Shown here in pieces: positions 1-6,547 of a DNA stretch of 7,145 nucleotides. The notes below the pieces were generated by a model that saw nothing but the letters and a program-made list of their open reading frames with translations, had not been told where the DNA came from and searched no databases. The DNA comes from Candidatus Omnitrophica bacterium CG07_land_8_20_14_0_80_50_8 (GTDB lineage: Bacteria; Omnitrophota; Gorgyraeia; 2-02-FULL-51-18): NCBI GenBank assembly GCA_002779345.1, contig PEWW01000114.1:1-7145 (forward strand), read 5' to 3'. Both the position numbers and the translations under genes were made by a program. The first letter of the stretch is position 1, and the number at the start of each line of letters is the position of its first letter.

Positions 1-2005
1 CTTGATGATTGTACGTCACGTCCACAATGATACAGCTAAAAGTCTTTGATAAGGTCACCTCGAATTCTTTCGAAACATTGGTTTCAAACTCAAAACGTTC
101 ATAAACTTTGACACCCATGTCGGGGCGCATCTGCCAGTGAACTTCGGCAGTCGTCTGACCGCTTTCATCGCGTACGTACCGTTGTCCAAGGGCTAACCGC
201 ACATTGTTTTTCTGCATATAAAAATCCAGGTCGGCCGTGTCCGGATGGCGCGTTTCCGGATCCATCGCGGCATCACCCTCGATACCCAGCCATGCGTAAG
301 GCCTCAGCTCCACCTTCATTCCGGTATTGGTGAGACGCCCCGTATGTAGGTCCGTGTCAAGAAACGGGATGGCGCGCGCGATCTCTCTGGTTACCGGCGT
401 CCCATCTTTTGCGTGTTCCTTCGTCTGGAGCTTATTTTCAAAATTAAAGCGGATAAAATTTTGTTTGTCCAGCGTGTCCAACGCGTCAAATTGTTGAAGG
501 CTCGTCCTTAAGACCGTCGGGTCGGGACGATAGTTATAACTTACGGTCGGCTCAAAAATGTGACGTATCTGGTTATAATCCAACCCGAACGTTTTGACGT
601 AAGCGTCATAAACTTTATAAAAACGCGTGCTGACGTCCAGACCCGGATCGATGGCGCCTCTTACAAAATCCCTGCCGTCGCCCGAGGTATCTCTCGAATA
701 AAATGTCTGCCGCGTCCCGATTCTGGGCGTAACCGACACATCGCCCACCCGTCCCGCGCACGAAAGCGTGTGATTGGTATCGAGTCTTGTCGCGTCGATG
801 CCCTCGTCGCTGGCCGCGGAGGATTTTATTAAATTGGAGAACTGAACTTCTTGCCTGAAATAAAAAGGCGTATCTTGAAATTCATGATTGGTCGTGTCAA
901 AACGTACCTCGGGGCTGCGTTCCACAACCGAAAATAGGGCGTCCAAACGGTTCCGCTCCAGTACGCTGAACGTGTACTCGGGCTTTGAGGTGATCAAAGA
1001 AATATAATTGTCCGGAAACGCATCGCGCGCGTATTCTTCCCTATAAAAGAAATCCTTGATTACGTCGGCGTCGCTTAATTGGTTGATTTCGGTGGTCAGC
1101 GTCGTTGCCTCGCCGACCTTCGCTTGATGGCGCCATTGGACGCGGGTCCGCTCTCCATCCACCTGGGGAGGGGCATCGCTGTCTTGTATGGCGTAGACCC
1201 GCGCCGCGCCGCGTCCGATTTTATCGCCCCGGTAAAAGTTTTCAACCCCGGCGCCGACACCGCGCTTTGAGCGGTAGTCCAGCAAAACATTTCCTTTGGA
1301 TTCAAAATCGGGCCCTGTGGCCAGATGATACCGCCATTTGGTCAGTACAAAAGTTCCCCACTTTGAATTTCTCCCCGGCACTATCTGCACAGGAAACCGA
1401 TCCATCTCGATAAACGGCTGAACGTAATACGGGATAAATAGCACCGGGACGCCGCGTACCATAAGGATCGCGTTGCGAATGACCACTTTATCATCGGGAA
1501 AAAAATCTATTTGATGGGCCTTTATCTTGTAAAACGGGTCGTCTCCGCAACAAGTCGTGACGTAACTATCCGTGGCCCGATACTGCTTGTCCGAGATTTT
1601 CTCGATGCGTTCGGCCTTGCCGTAAAGTCCGGGCTCCATCGTCGCGCTCATCTTTGAGACTTTTCCGACTTTGGTGGCAAAATTAAAATCCGCGCGGTCA
1701 CCCATAAACACACTGCCTTTTTGGGTCAATACGACATGGCCTTCGGCGGAGGCCTCTTTGGCGGCCATGTAGACGGTGATCTTGTCCGCGGTGAGTTTCA
1801 CATCCTCATAGTCAATCGAGACGTGACCCACGCCTACCGTCTTTTGCTCCTCATGAAAATACTCGACCGAATCACCGTGTATCTGAATAGGAACTTGGCG
1901 GCTGTCTGATTCAAATTTTTTAACGGAACTGCCGGCAGACGCGAAATTCGCGGGGAACAAAACCGCAACCGTAATAAACAACAAAAAATTTTTGGAGTGT
2001 CTCAT
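1..2005 (-). CDS. lptD: LPS-assembly protein LptD (OstA/Imp), C-terminus cut by window edge
   Basis: The frame is open from an ATG at 2005 down to base 1, giving 668 residues with no stop. LptD is the outer-membrane beta-barrel that, with the lipoprotein LptE, receives lipopolysaccharide from the periplasmic Lpt bridge and inserts it into the outer leaflet. Residues 1-24 form a signal peptide (charged start, hydrophobic core, cleavage site ASA|GS). Residues about 40-125 look like the OstA/LptA-type jellyroll, with DSVEYF and a run of ADKITVY- and AEGHVVL-like strands. Residues 175-198 carry the family hallmark RNAILMVRGVPVLFIPYY. The rest is beta-barrel-like and includes the typical RHIFEPTVSY (481-490). 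C152 in TTCC aligns by eye with the E. coli periplasmic-domain cysteine C173, and C658 could be its C-terminal partner. The start lies 17 bp after the ROK stop, with only a weak GAAG ribosome site. The length suggests that little of the C-terminus is missing. Confidence 0.9.
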   Translation of the reverse strand, partial: MRHSKNFLLFITVAVLFPANFASAGSSVKKFESDSRQVPIQIHGDSVEYFHEEQKTVGVGHVSIDYEDVKLTADKITVYMAAKEASAEGHVVLTQKGSVFMGDRADFNFATKVGKVSKMSATMEPGLYGKAERIEKISDKQYRATDSYVTTCCGDDPFYKIKAHQIDFFPDDKVVIRNAILMVRGVPVLFIPYYVQPFIEMDRFPVQIVPGRNSKWGTFVLTKWRYHLATGPDFESKGNVLLDYRSKRGVGAGVENFYRGDKIGRGAARVYAIQDSDAPPQVDGERTRVQWRHQAKVGEATTLTTEINQLSDADVIKDFFYREEYARDAFPDNYISLITSKPEYTFSVLERNRLDALFSVVERSPEVRFDTTNHEFQDTPFYFRQEVQFSNLIKSSAASDEGIDATRLDTNHTLSCAGRVGDVSVTPRIGTRQTFYSRDTSGDGRDFVRGAIDPGLDVSTRFYKVYDAYVKTFGLDYNQIRHIFEPTVSYNYRPDPTVLRTSLQQFDALDTLDKQNFIRFNFENKLQTKEHAKDGTPVTREIARAIPFLDTDLHTGRLTNTGMKVELRPYAWLGIEGDAAMDPETRHPDTADLDFYMQKNNVRLALGQRYVRDESGQTTAEVHWQMRPDMGVKVYERFEFETNVSKEFEVTLSKTFSCIIVDVTYNHQ

Positions 2006-2022
2006 CAATCTTCGACTTATAA

Positions 2023-2976
2023 TTAAAATGTCAAGGCCGCCGCGCCGATCAAACCGGCATCGACTCCCAACGCCGCAGGCACTACTTTAACAGAATGTGA
2101 CGCGATGGGAAAAGCTTTTTTCTTGATCGTTCGAACGGCAGCGCTCAAAAGAAATTTATTATTTTGCGCGATGCCGCCGCCTAGAACGATCCGTTCGGGA
2201 TTCAAGATATTGACCAGCCCCGCCAACGCCGTGCCCAGATGCGCGCCGGTCTTTCGCCACATCTCCAGCGCCAGGGGGTCGTTGGCCTTGGCAGCCTGCC
2301 ACACCAGAAGAGGCGTCAACTCTTTACCGTCCTTGAAGACCCACCGGTTTAACAAACCTTTGCGACCGGCCTTCAGATGTTTTTTTACCGCGCGCGCGAA
2401 ATAGCCGTTCCCCACGTAGGTTTCTATGCAACCCCGACTGCCGCAACCGCAGCGGGGACCGTTTTCATTCAAAACTATATGCCCAATCTCCGCGGCAGAG
2501 TAGGACACCCCGTGAAAAAGTTTCCCATCGAGGATGATGCCTCCGCCGACGCCGGTACCCAATGTCAACGCGATCATGTTTTTTGTCTTGCGCCCGGCGC
2601 CAAACCGAAACTCAGCCAGGGCCATCACGCTGGCATCATTATCGATCCACACCGGCAGTTTTAAACGTCCCTCGAGAAACGCCCTAAGCGGAGTGTTTTT
2701 CCATCCCGGAATATTGGGAAAAAAATAAACCAGGCCGCGCTTGACATCGATAGGCCCCGGAGCTCCGATCCCTATCCCCCGAACATTTACTCGCATGGTT
2801 TTGGCGCGGCGGATTAAACCCACAAGCCGACTCGCAAGCAAATGGAGCATCGCCTGAGAACCTTGGGCGCTTGCCGTCAAAAATGTTTCCCGGTAAAGCA
2901 CGCGTCCCTCCAGGCTAACCAAACCCAATTTGACGCTGGTGCCGCCGATGTCCACTCCAATCGCTGACTTTTTCAC
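2023..2976 (-). CDS. ROK-family sugar kinase (glucokinase-like)
   Basis: Cytoplasmic ROK-fold kinase, most likely phosphorylating glucose or a related hexose or N-acetylhexosamine with ATP. Numbering is from the GTG at 2976 (317 residues). Motifs: phosphate-1 loop GVDIGGTSVKLG with D9; GIGAPGPID near 70; catalytic N113-D114 in NDASVMALAEF; phosphate-2 loop LGTGVGGGI near 138-147; and the ROK zinc/substrate signature ExGH (E163, H166) followed by CGCGSRGC (C176, C178, C183) and E185. The adenosine region NPERIVLGGGI follows. The absence of an N-terminal helix-turn-helix argues against a NagC/Mlc-type repressor. The frame is open up to a TTG at 3027 and also has an ATG at 3006. I prefer GTG because ROK kinases normally begin just before the phosphate-1 loop and because a TAAGG lies 12 nt upstream, but ATG 3006 is a real alternative. 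Exact sugar specificity cannot be read from the sequence. Confidence 0.9.
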   Translation of the reverse strand: MKKSAIGVDIGGTSVKLGLVSLEGRVLYRETFLTASAQGSQAMLHLLASRLVGLIRRAKTMRVNVRGIGIGAPGPIDVKRGLVYFFPNIPGWKNTPLRAFLEGRLKLPVWIDNDASVMALAEFRFGAGRKTKNMIALTLGTGVGGGIILDGKLFHGVSYSAAEIGHIVLNENGPRCGCGSRGCIETYVGNGYFARAVKKHLKAGRKGLLNRWVFKDGKELTPLLVWQAAKANDPLALEMWRKTGAHLGTALAGLVNILNPERIVLGGGIAQNNKFLLSAAVRTIKKKAFPIASHSVKVVPAALGVDAGLIGAAALTF

Positions 2977-2983
2977 GAAGTTA

Positions 2984-3073
2984 TTATACCTTACCGGCCA
3001 ATCCATGAAATAAAAAACCTTCGACAACCACCATTAAAGATATTCTTGAGGCGCTTATAATATGAATATGCAT
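2984..3073 (-). CDS. possible 29-codon small ORF between rmuC and the ROK kinase
   Basis: An ATG at 3073-3071 overlaps the rmuC stop codon by one base (TAATG). It is preceded, 7 nt away, by a near-perfect Shine-Dalgarno AAGGAGG. The frame encodes 29 residues beginning MHIHIISASRI and ends in tandem stops TAA TAA at 2986-2981, only 7 nt before the GTG proposed for the ROK kinase. The peptide has a hydrophobic middle (LMVVVEGFLF) but matches no family I recognise. It may be a leader whose translation couples rmuC to the kinase, a real microprotein, or a chance product of the GGAGGA that also encodes the acidic RmuC tail. Conservation in relatives would decide. Confidence 0.3.
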   Translation of the reverse strand: MHIHIISASRISLMVVVEGFLFHGLAGKV

Positions 3074-3079
3074 TATAAG
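3054..3079. repeat. AT-rich inverted repeat over the rmuC stop / sORF start
   Basis: CTTATAAT at 3054-3061 and ATTATAAG at 3072-3079 are perfect 8-bp inverted arms around a 10-nt loop. In the minus-strand transcript the hairpin would bury the sORF start codon and sit directly after the Shine-Dalgarno. It is AT-rich and has no following U-tract, so it is not a good intrinsic terminator. It could be an operator or a weak translational switch, or it may mean nothing. Confidence 0.45.
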
Positions 3080-4317
3080 TCCTCCTTCTCTCCGGAATTT
3101 CCAATGGCTTTTTCGTCCGTCTCTTCTATATCCGCCTGGTCCAAAAACTCTTTGGACAATTTCTTAGATACTTTAGCACCCAGCTGCCTCAGCTTATCAG
3201 CACGGCCTATTAAAGTATCACCCTTTCGCGTGCCTTCGCACATCTTCTGTAGGACCACCTCATAGTCGTCCTGTGCCCCTTTTAACTTGTCGCCTAGACC
3301 GCGCAGCACCTCAGTAAAATCCACGAACCGGTCATAAAGCAAGCCGCCTAACTTGGCAATTTCAAGGACGTTCTTTTTCTGATTCTCCTGCTTCCACATA
3401 TATTCCACGGTCTTCATCGTGGCCAGCAGTGTCGATCCCGTCACCAGGACAATGTGCTTCTTAAACGCCTCTTGGAAAATATCAACACCCTCTCCAAGCG
3501 CCAGACTCGTAGCTAGCGACATGGCCGATTCAGGCGAAACAAACATAAGAACATAGTCCGGGGCATTGATGCCGTACAACGCTTGGTAATTTTTTGCCGC
3601 CAGTTCATCGATGTGGCCGCGAATGCTCACCCAGTGCGCCGCCGCATAGTTAGCCCGCGCTTCGTCGGTTGGGGCTTGGGCGTAAGCCGCATAGGCCGTC
3701 AGCGAAACTTTGGAATCAACGATAAGGCTTCTCTCGTCCGGAAGCTTGATTACAAAATCCGGTCTTTGGATGCCTCCTTCTTCGGAAGCGAAGCTGGTCT
3801 GCACAAAATAATTCACATTTTTGATCAATCCGGAATGCTCCAGGATCGTTTCAAGCTGAACCTCACCCCAATCCCCCTGAGTCTTGCTTTCGCCTTTGAG
3901 CGCCAGCGCAAGATTATTTGCGTCTTCACTGAGCCGTTTATTCATCGTGTCAAGATTGAACAATTGTGCCTTGAGCACCGCCAAACTCTCACCCTCTTCT
4001 TTAGACACTTGGTCGACCCGCTTCCTAAACTCATCGATTTTATCCGTCAGGGGTTTCATCTCGCCTACAAGTTCGGCGGAGCGCGTCTTTAACACCCGAT
4101 TTGAGATATTTTCGAATTCCATCGTCAGCCGCTGTTGCATGGCCTCGATTTCCGTTTTTTGTTTCTCAAGATTATCCGAAAGAATTTTATTCTGTTCTAT
4201 TTTTGTCGCAAGATCGGTGCTTAGCCGTACTATCTCCGCATTCCTTCGATCCTTGGAAAAAAACCATCCCAACCAAAAGCCCAGTCCAATCCCCGCTATT
4301 AAAAATAAAATTTCCAT
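3073..4317 (-). CDS. rmuC: DNA recombination protein RmuC
   Basis: RmuC-family protein of 414 residues, close to the usual family length. The family limits inversions and other rearrangements at short inverted repeats in E. coli and carries a PD-(D/E)XK nuclease-like core; the biochemical reaction is not well established. Residues 1-20 are a single N-terminal membrane anchor (MEILFLIAGIGLGFWLGWFF). Residues about 23-135 are heptad-rich and predicted as coiled coil. The RmuC domain starts at GDWGEVQLE (148-156), continues with RPDFVI (185-190, D187) and has the nuclease-like IVDSKVSL with D201 and K203. The tail (385-414) is acidic and lysine-rich. The ATG at 4317 has a clean AAGGAG 6 nt upstream. 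It follows a transposon remnant, so its promoter, or read-through from the LOG operon, must cross or lie inside that element. Confidence 0.93.
   Translation of the reverse strand: MEILFLIAGIGLGFWLGWFFSKDRRNAEIVRLSTDLATKIEQNKILSDNLEKQKTEIEAMQQRLTMEFENISNRVLKTRSAELVGEMKPLTDKIDEFRKRVDQVSKEEGESLAVLKAQLFNLDTMNKRLSEDANNLALALKGESKTQGDWGEVQLETILEHSGLIKNVNYFVQTSFASEEGGIQRPDFVIKLPDERSLIVDSKVSLTAYAAYAQAPTDEARANYAAAHWVSIRGHIDELAAKNYQALYGINAPDYVLMFVSPESAMSLATSLALGEGVDIFQEAFKKHIVLVTGSTLLATMKTVEYMWKQENQKKNVLEIAKLGGLLYDRFVDFTEVLRGLGDKLKGAQDDYEVVLQKMCEGTRKGDTLIGRADKLRQLGAKVSKKLSKEFLDQADIEETDEKAIGNSGEKEDL
3081..3087 (-). promoter_or_regulatory. strong Shine-Dalgarno (AAGGAGG) inside the end of rmuC
   Basis: The minus strand reads AAGGAGG here, 7 nt before the ATG at 3073. 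It is the strongest ribosome-binding sequence noticed in the window, yet the ATG it serves opens only a 29-codon frame. The nearest annotated start downstream, that of the ROK kinase, is 75-105 nt away and too far to use it directly. Confidence 0.5.
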
Positions 4318-4323
4318 AAGAGG

Positions 4324-4329
4324 CTCCTT
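4324..4329 (-). promoter_or_regulatory. Shine-Dalgarno of rmuC (AAGGAG)
   Basis: The minus strand reads AAGGAG, 6 nt before the ATG at 4317, which fixes the rmuC start. The inserted element ends only about 14 bp further upstream, so the ribosome site survived the insertion, but the original sequences upstream of it are now separated from the gene. Confidence 0.7.
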
Positions 4330-4342
4330 CTAATTTAGAAAT

Positions 4343-4367
4343 TTAGGGGTCAGTCCCTGAATTTTGA
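4343..4367 (+). repeat. left terminal inverted repeat, REP-like
   Basis: The sequence contains GGTCAGTCCCTGAA (4348-4361), which is repeated exactly in reverse complement at 4698-4711. The match extends outward through TTAG and inward through TTGA, with three mismatches over 25 bp. It also holds a small palindrome of its own, AGGG-GTCAGT-CCCT (4345-4358), like the stem-loop that RAYT proteins recognise. Confidence 0.8.
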
Positions 4368-4397
4368 CATCCATACTGTTTTTGATATTTTGCCTCC

Positions 4398-4688
4398 ATG
4401 CCAAGACCGTTAAGACTGAAATTCCCGGATGTAGTTTATCATGTCCTATCCCGAGGCAATGAAAGAAAAGATGTTTTCAGAAAACCCGAAGCGCCGCTAT
4501 AGAGCATGAAATATTTCCTGAAAGAAAAAACTCCCGATATTCTTTGCAGAAAATTTACACTGAAGAATTTGAAGTCGTCGTCGGGATACCGACAGTTTGT
4601 GTTAGAGCAGACACAAGAAGGCCCAAGCGGTCTCACGAAGGCGGGCTCGGCAAAGACAAGGCGTCGGGCGACTAGATCAATAAGCTAA
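4398..4688 (+). pseudogene. broken REP-associated tyrosine transposase (Y1_Tnp, IS200-like)
   Basis: The ATG at 4398 opens a 34-residue frame with the unmistakable RAYT N-terminus: MPRPLRLKFP, then YHVLSRGNERKDVF. In full proteins this precedes the HUH motif and catalytic tyrosine. Here the frame hits a TAG at 4500, then continues in the same phase from 4506 as a 60-residue stretch ending at 4688. Within it SSGYRQFVLE resembles the YRRFV(L/E)E segment near the C-terminus of the family. The HUH histidines and the catalytic tyrosine region are not visible. At 97 codons including the stop, against roughly 200-320 residues for intact members, the gene has lost its middle, so this is an internally deleted, nonfunctional copy. 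It runs opposite to the flanking genes. Confidence 0.75.
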
Positions 4689-4691
4689 AAT

Positions 4692-4716
4692 TCAATTTTC
4701 AGGGACTGACCTCTAA
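4692..4716 (-). repeat. right terminal inverted repeat, overlapping the 3' end of the LOG gene
   Basis: The reverse complement of this segment matches the left repeat at 22 of 25 positions, with a perfect 14-bp core at 4698-4711. The minus-strand reading of it encodes the last residues LEVSP and the TGA stop (4701-4699) of the LOG-family protein. The element's own end has therefore become coding sequence. Confidence 0.8.
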
Positions 4717-5739
4717 CCTATTTAGCACGTCTATGAGAAGCCTTAACTGATTAAAACTCGAACGATCAAAACTGAATAACAACCTCTCAAGATGCGAGTC
4801 TTTGTTATCTTCATCCGTCAAATCGGTCAGGCGTTCGAAAGTCCCCGATGAAACCATGGACCTAAAATCGCGGTTGATCTGCTCAAGATGCTTGTCTGGT
4901 AACCGTTTTCTTAACCGAATAAGGTACCGGTCTTTAAGAAAACGCGACGAGTGATAGTTCTTATAAAAGTTCACGATCTCTTCGACGCCTGCATCGGCAT
5001 CCTGAAAATGTCTCATCAACGAAAGGTCTCCCGGAGAGATCAGCCCTCCGCCTTCCACATGCTTTTTAAACAGCCTAAGCATGGATTTCCAAAAATCGCT
5101 GGCCGGCGTATCCAAAAGCACCAAGGGCCGCGGTTTCGCCTTCCCTGTTTGCACCAGCGTGAAAGATTCAAAACCCTCGTCAAACGTTCCGAAACCGCCC
5201 GGAAAAAGCACCGTCGCGGCGGATTCTTTTAAAAACATGAGTTTACGCGTAAAAAAATATTTGAAATAAACCAATTTTGAATTGCCCCTGATAACTACAT
5301 TCGCCTGCTGTTCAAAAGGAAGCAAAATATTGAGGCCAAAGCAGTTCTTTACGCCGGCGCCTATCATGGCGGCCTCCATGATGCCGCTGGCGCCGCCGGT
5401 GATAATCATCCATCCTTTTTTAGCGAGTTTTTTTCCAAACCTTTCCGCAAATTTAAAGTTCGGGTGGTTACGCGGCGTCCTGGCGGAACCGAAAACCGCG
5501 GCTTTTGGGATTGAACGGTATGGTTTAAAAACCTTCATCGCATAGCGTAACTCTTTGAATGCCGTGTTCAGGAGCTTCACTTCCGCCAGATCCAGCCGCT
5601 CTTCCCGGAGCTGTTCAATGTTAATAAGCATATCCTGATAAAGCGCAGTTTCGGAAAATTGGGGGTATTCGCCTTGGAGAAGCTCACTCAAGTTTTTCTT
5701 ATAATCAGTAATTTGTTTTTCAGTTTTTCTCAAAATCAC
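4699..5739 (-). CDS. LOG-family (TIGR00730-like) nucleotide hydrolase with helical extensions
   Basis: Lysine-decarboxylase-like Rossmann protein of the LOG family. Characterised members hydrolyse the N-glycosidic bond of nucleoside 5'-monophosphates, including cytokinin ribotides; the substrate here is unknown. Of 346 residues, the core is about 78-245: AVFGSARTPR (81-90), TGGASGIMEAA (114-124), R155-K156, and the signature PGGFGTFDE (170-178) with E178 equivalent to the catalytic glutamate. Short LOG proteins are about 180-200 residues, so this one adds an N-terminal helical region (1-75) and a C-terminal helical region (about 250-346). The GTG at 5739 lies only 3 nt after GGAGG, whereas TTG at 5733 lies 9 nt after it and may be the true start. 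Either start overlaps the RluA gene, by 20 or 14 nt, suggesting translational coupling. The stop codon and last five residues come from an inserted element, so the native C-terminus was altered. Confidence 0.88.
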   Translation of the reverse strand: MILRKTEKQITDYKKNLSELLQGEYPQFSETALYQDMLINIEQLREERLDLAEVKLLNTAFKELRYAMKVFKPYRSIPKAAVFGSARTPRNHPNFKFAERFGKKLAKKGWMIITGGASGIMEAAMIGAGVKNCFGLNILLPFEQQANVVIRGNSKLVYFKYFFTRKLMFLKESAATVLFPGGFGTFDEGFESFTLVQTGKAKPRPLVLLDTPASDFWKSMLRLFKKHVEGGGLISPGDLSLMRHFQDADAGVEEIVNFYKNYHSSRFLKDRYLIRLRKRLPDKHLEQINRDFRSMVSSGTFERLTDLTDEDNKDSHLERLLFSFDRSSFNQLRLLIDVLNRLEVSP

Positions 5740-6547
5740 AACCCTCCATTTTTTCTAAAAAAGTTTTTATGTCTGCGGGCAATTCAGATTTGAACGTCGT
5801 CCATTCACGCGTCGCGGGGTGGGTAAAACTGATCTCAGAGGCGTGGAGCGCCAATCGCCTAAGCTTCAGTCGTTCAAGCATTTCGTCATCCAACCCGTGA
5901 ATCACATAGCGTGAAAAGAGGTTAAGGTCGATATAAATTTTGTCTCCGACGACGGGATGGCCGATAAACGCCAGATGCGCCCGTATTTGGTGCGTTCGGC
6001 CCGAGCATGGTTTGATTTCAAGAAAAGAATACTCCCCGTTGGTACTCAGTGTCGTATAATCCGTCCGCGCGGTCTGGCCGTTTTCGCGATCCACGATTCT
6101 AACCGTCTGAAACCCTGAGCTTTTGTCATGCCCCAGCGGCAAATCGATAGACCCCACCGCAGGATCCGGCGTCCCAAACACAAGGGCATGATATTTTTTC
6201 TTTACCCGGCAGGTGATAAATTCTTTGCCCAAAAAACGCGCGGCCTCATAGGTTTTTGCGATTAAAATAACACCGCTTGTTTCCGCGTCCAAACGATGCG
6301 TAAAATGGATCTTCGTGTCCGCCCACCGAACATCTTTTTTTAACAACGAATGAAGATTCAGCTCGAAATAACTGCCCACCGGGTGCACGGCCAACGGCGC
6401 CGGTTTATGGATCACCAGGATATGGGTGTCCTCATGGATCACCCGAAAATGGGTGTCGACAAAAAAATTTGCTTGGCGGACCCTTTCGCGGGGAAATGGC
6501 GCGACGTTATTTTCCAAGGACGTAGGAAAAAATAAGCGGGGCCACAA
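5720..6547 (-). CDS. RluA-family pseudouridine synthase
   Basis: Converts uridine to pseudouridine in rRNA or tRNA. Of 275 residues, motif I covers VIHKPAPLAVHP (45-56) and motif II is HRLDAETSGVILIAKT (84-99) with catalytic D87. Further motifs are the GRTHQIRAHLAFIGHPVVGD block (183-202) and LALHASEISFTHP near 242-254. There is no recognisable N-terminal S4 domain, unlike RluC and RluD, and the KPAPLAVHP variant of motif I resembles a subgroup of RluA proteins rather than the common KPAGL form. The target position cannot be assigned. The start is uncertain: TTG 6547 overlaps the upstream gene by 41 nt, TTG 6517 overlaps it by 11 nt, and GTG 6442 lies just before motif I. None has a clear ribosome site, so coupling to the upstream stop is likely. 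Confidence 0.9.
   Translation of the reverse strand: MWPRLFFPTSLENNVAPFPRERVRQANFFVDTHFRVIHEDTHILVIHKPAPLAVHPVGSYFELNLHSLLKKDVRWADTKIHFTHRLDAETSGVILIAKTYEAARFLGKEFITCRVKKKYHALVFGTPDPAVGSIDLPLGHDKSSGFQTVRIVDRENGQTARTDYTTLSTNGEYSFLEIKPCSGRTHQIRAHLAFIGHPVVGDKIYIDLNLFSRYVIHGLDDEMLERLKLRRLALHASEISFTHPATREWTTFKSELPADIKTFLEKMEGCDFEKN
5743..5747 (-). promoter_or_regulatory. Shine-Dalgarno of the LOG gene inside the rluA-like gene
   Basis: GGAGG on the minus strand lies within the last codons of the pseudouridine synthase. The spacing is 3 nt to GTG 5739 and 9 nt to TTG 5733, which favours the TTG as the LOG start. Confidence 0.5.

Larger units (their letters stand above)
4343..4716. mobile_element. 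decayed small insertion: RAYT/IS200-type transposase remnant flanked by inverted REP-like ends
   Basis: A 374-bp block lies between rmuC and the LOG gene, bounded by imperfect inverted repeats (22 of 25 positions identical) and holding a broken transposase on the strand opposite to all neighbours. The arrangement is a Y1 single-strand transposase between two inverted copies of a short palindrome-bearing repeat. It matches the known layout of REP-associated tyrosine transposase (RAYT) loci. The transposase is far too short to work, so the element could move only with help from another copy. The block also accounts for the only long stretch in the window without an intact gene (4318-4698). I see no promoter or RNA gene in it. 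Confidence 0.75.

Noticed and set aside
560..1413. Several plus-strand open frames of 60-100 codons across the lptD region
   Set aside because: All are antisense to the continuous lptD frame, carry no recognisable motifs and overlap each other in different frames.
2983..2988. TATAAT on the minus strand as a -10 promoter box for the ROK kinase
   Set aside because: There is no acceptable -35 hexamer 16-18 bp upstream (ATTTCA at the expected place), and a start this close to the GTG would leave almost no leader.
3583..4092. Plus-strand 169-codon open frame antisense to rmuC
   Set aside because: It lies wholly within the well-supported rmuC gene on the other strand, has no family-like motifs and no ribosome site; it is a shadow frame.
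3884..4333. Plus-strand 149-codon open frame antisense to the rmuC coiled-coil region
   Set aside because: The serine/phenylalanine-rich translation is what antisense of a coiled-coil gene gives; no motif or start signal supports it.
4439..4636. Minus-strand 65-codon frame inside the insertion
   Set aside because: It is antisense to the recognisable transposase remnant and has no motif; the cysteine cluster in it is antisense noise.
4341..4725. ATTTAG at 4341-4346 and 4720-4725 as a target-site duplication
   Set aside because: The left copy overlaps the TTAG that belongs to the inverted repeat, the right copy is 3 bp beyond the repeat, and IS200/RAYT-type elements do not normally duplicate their target. 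A short AT-rich match is expected by chance.
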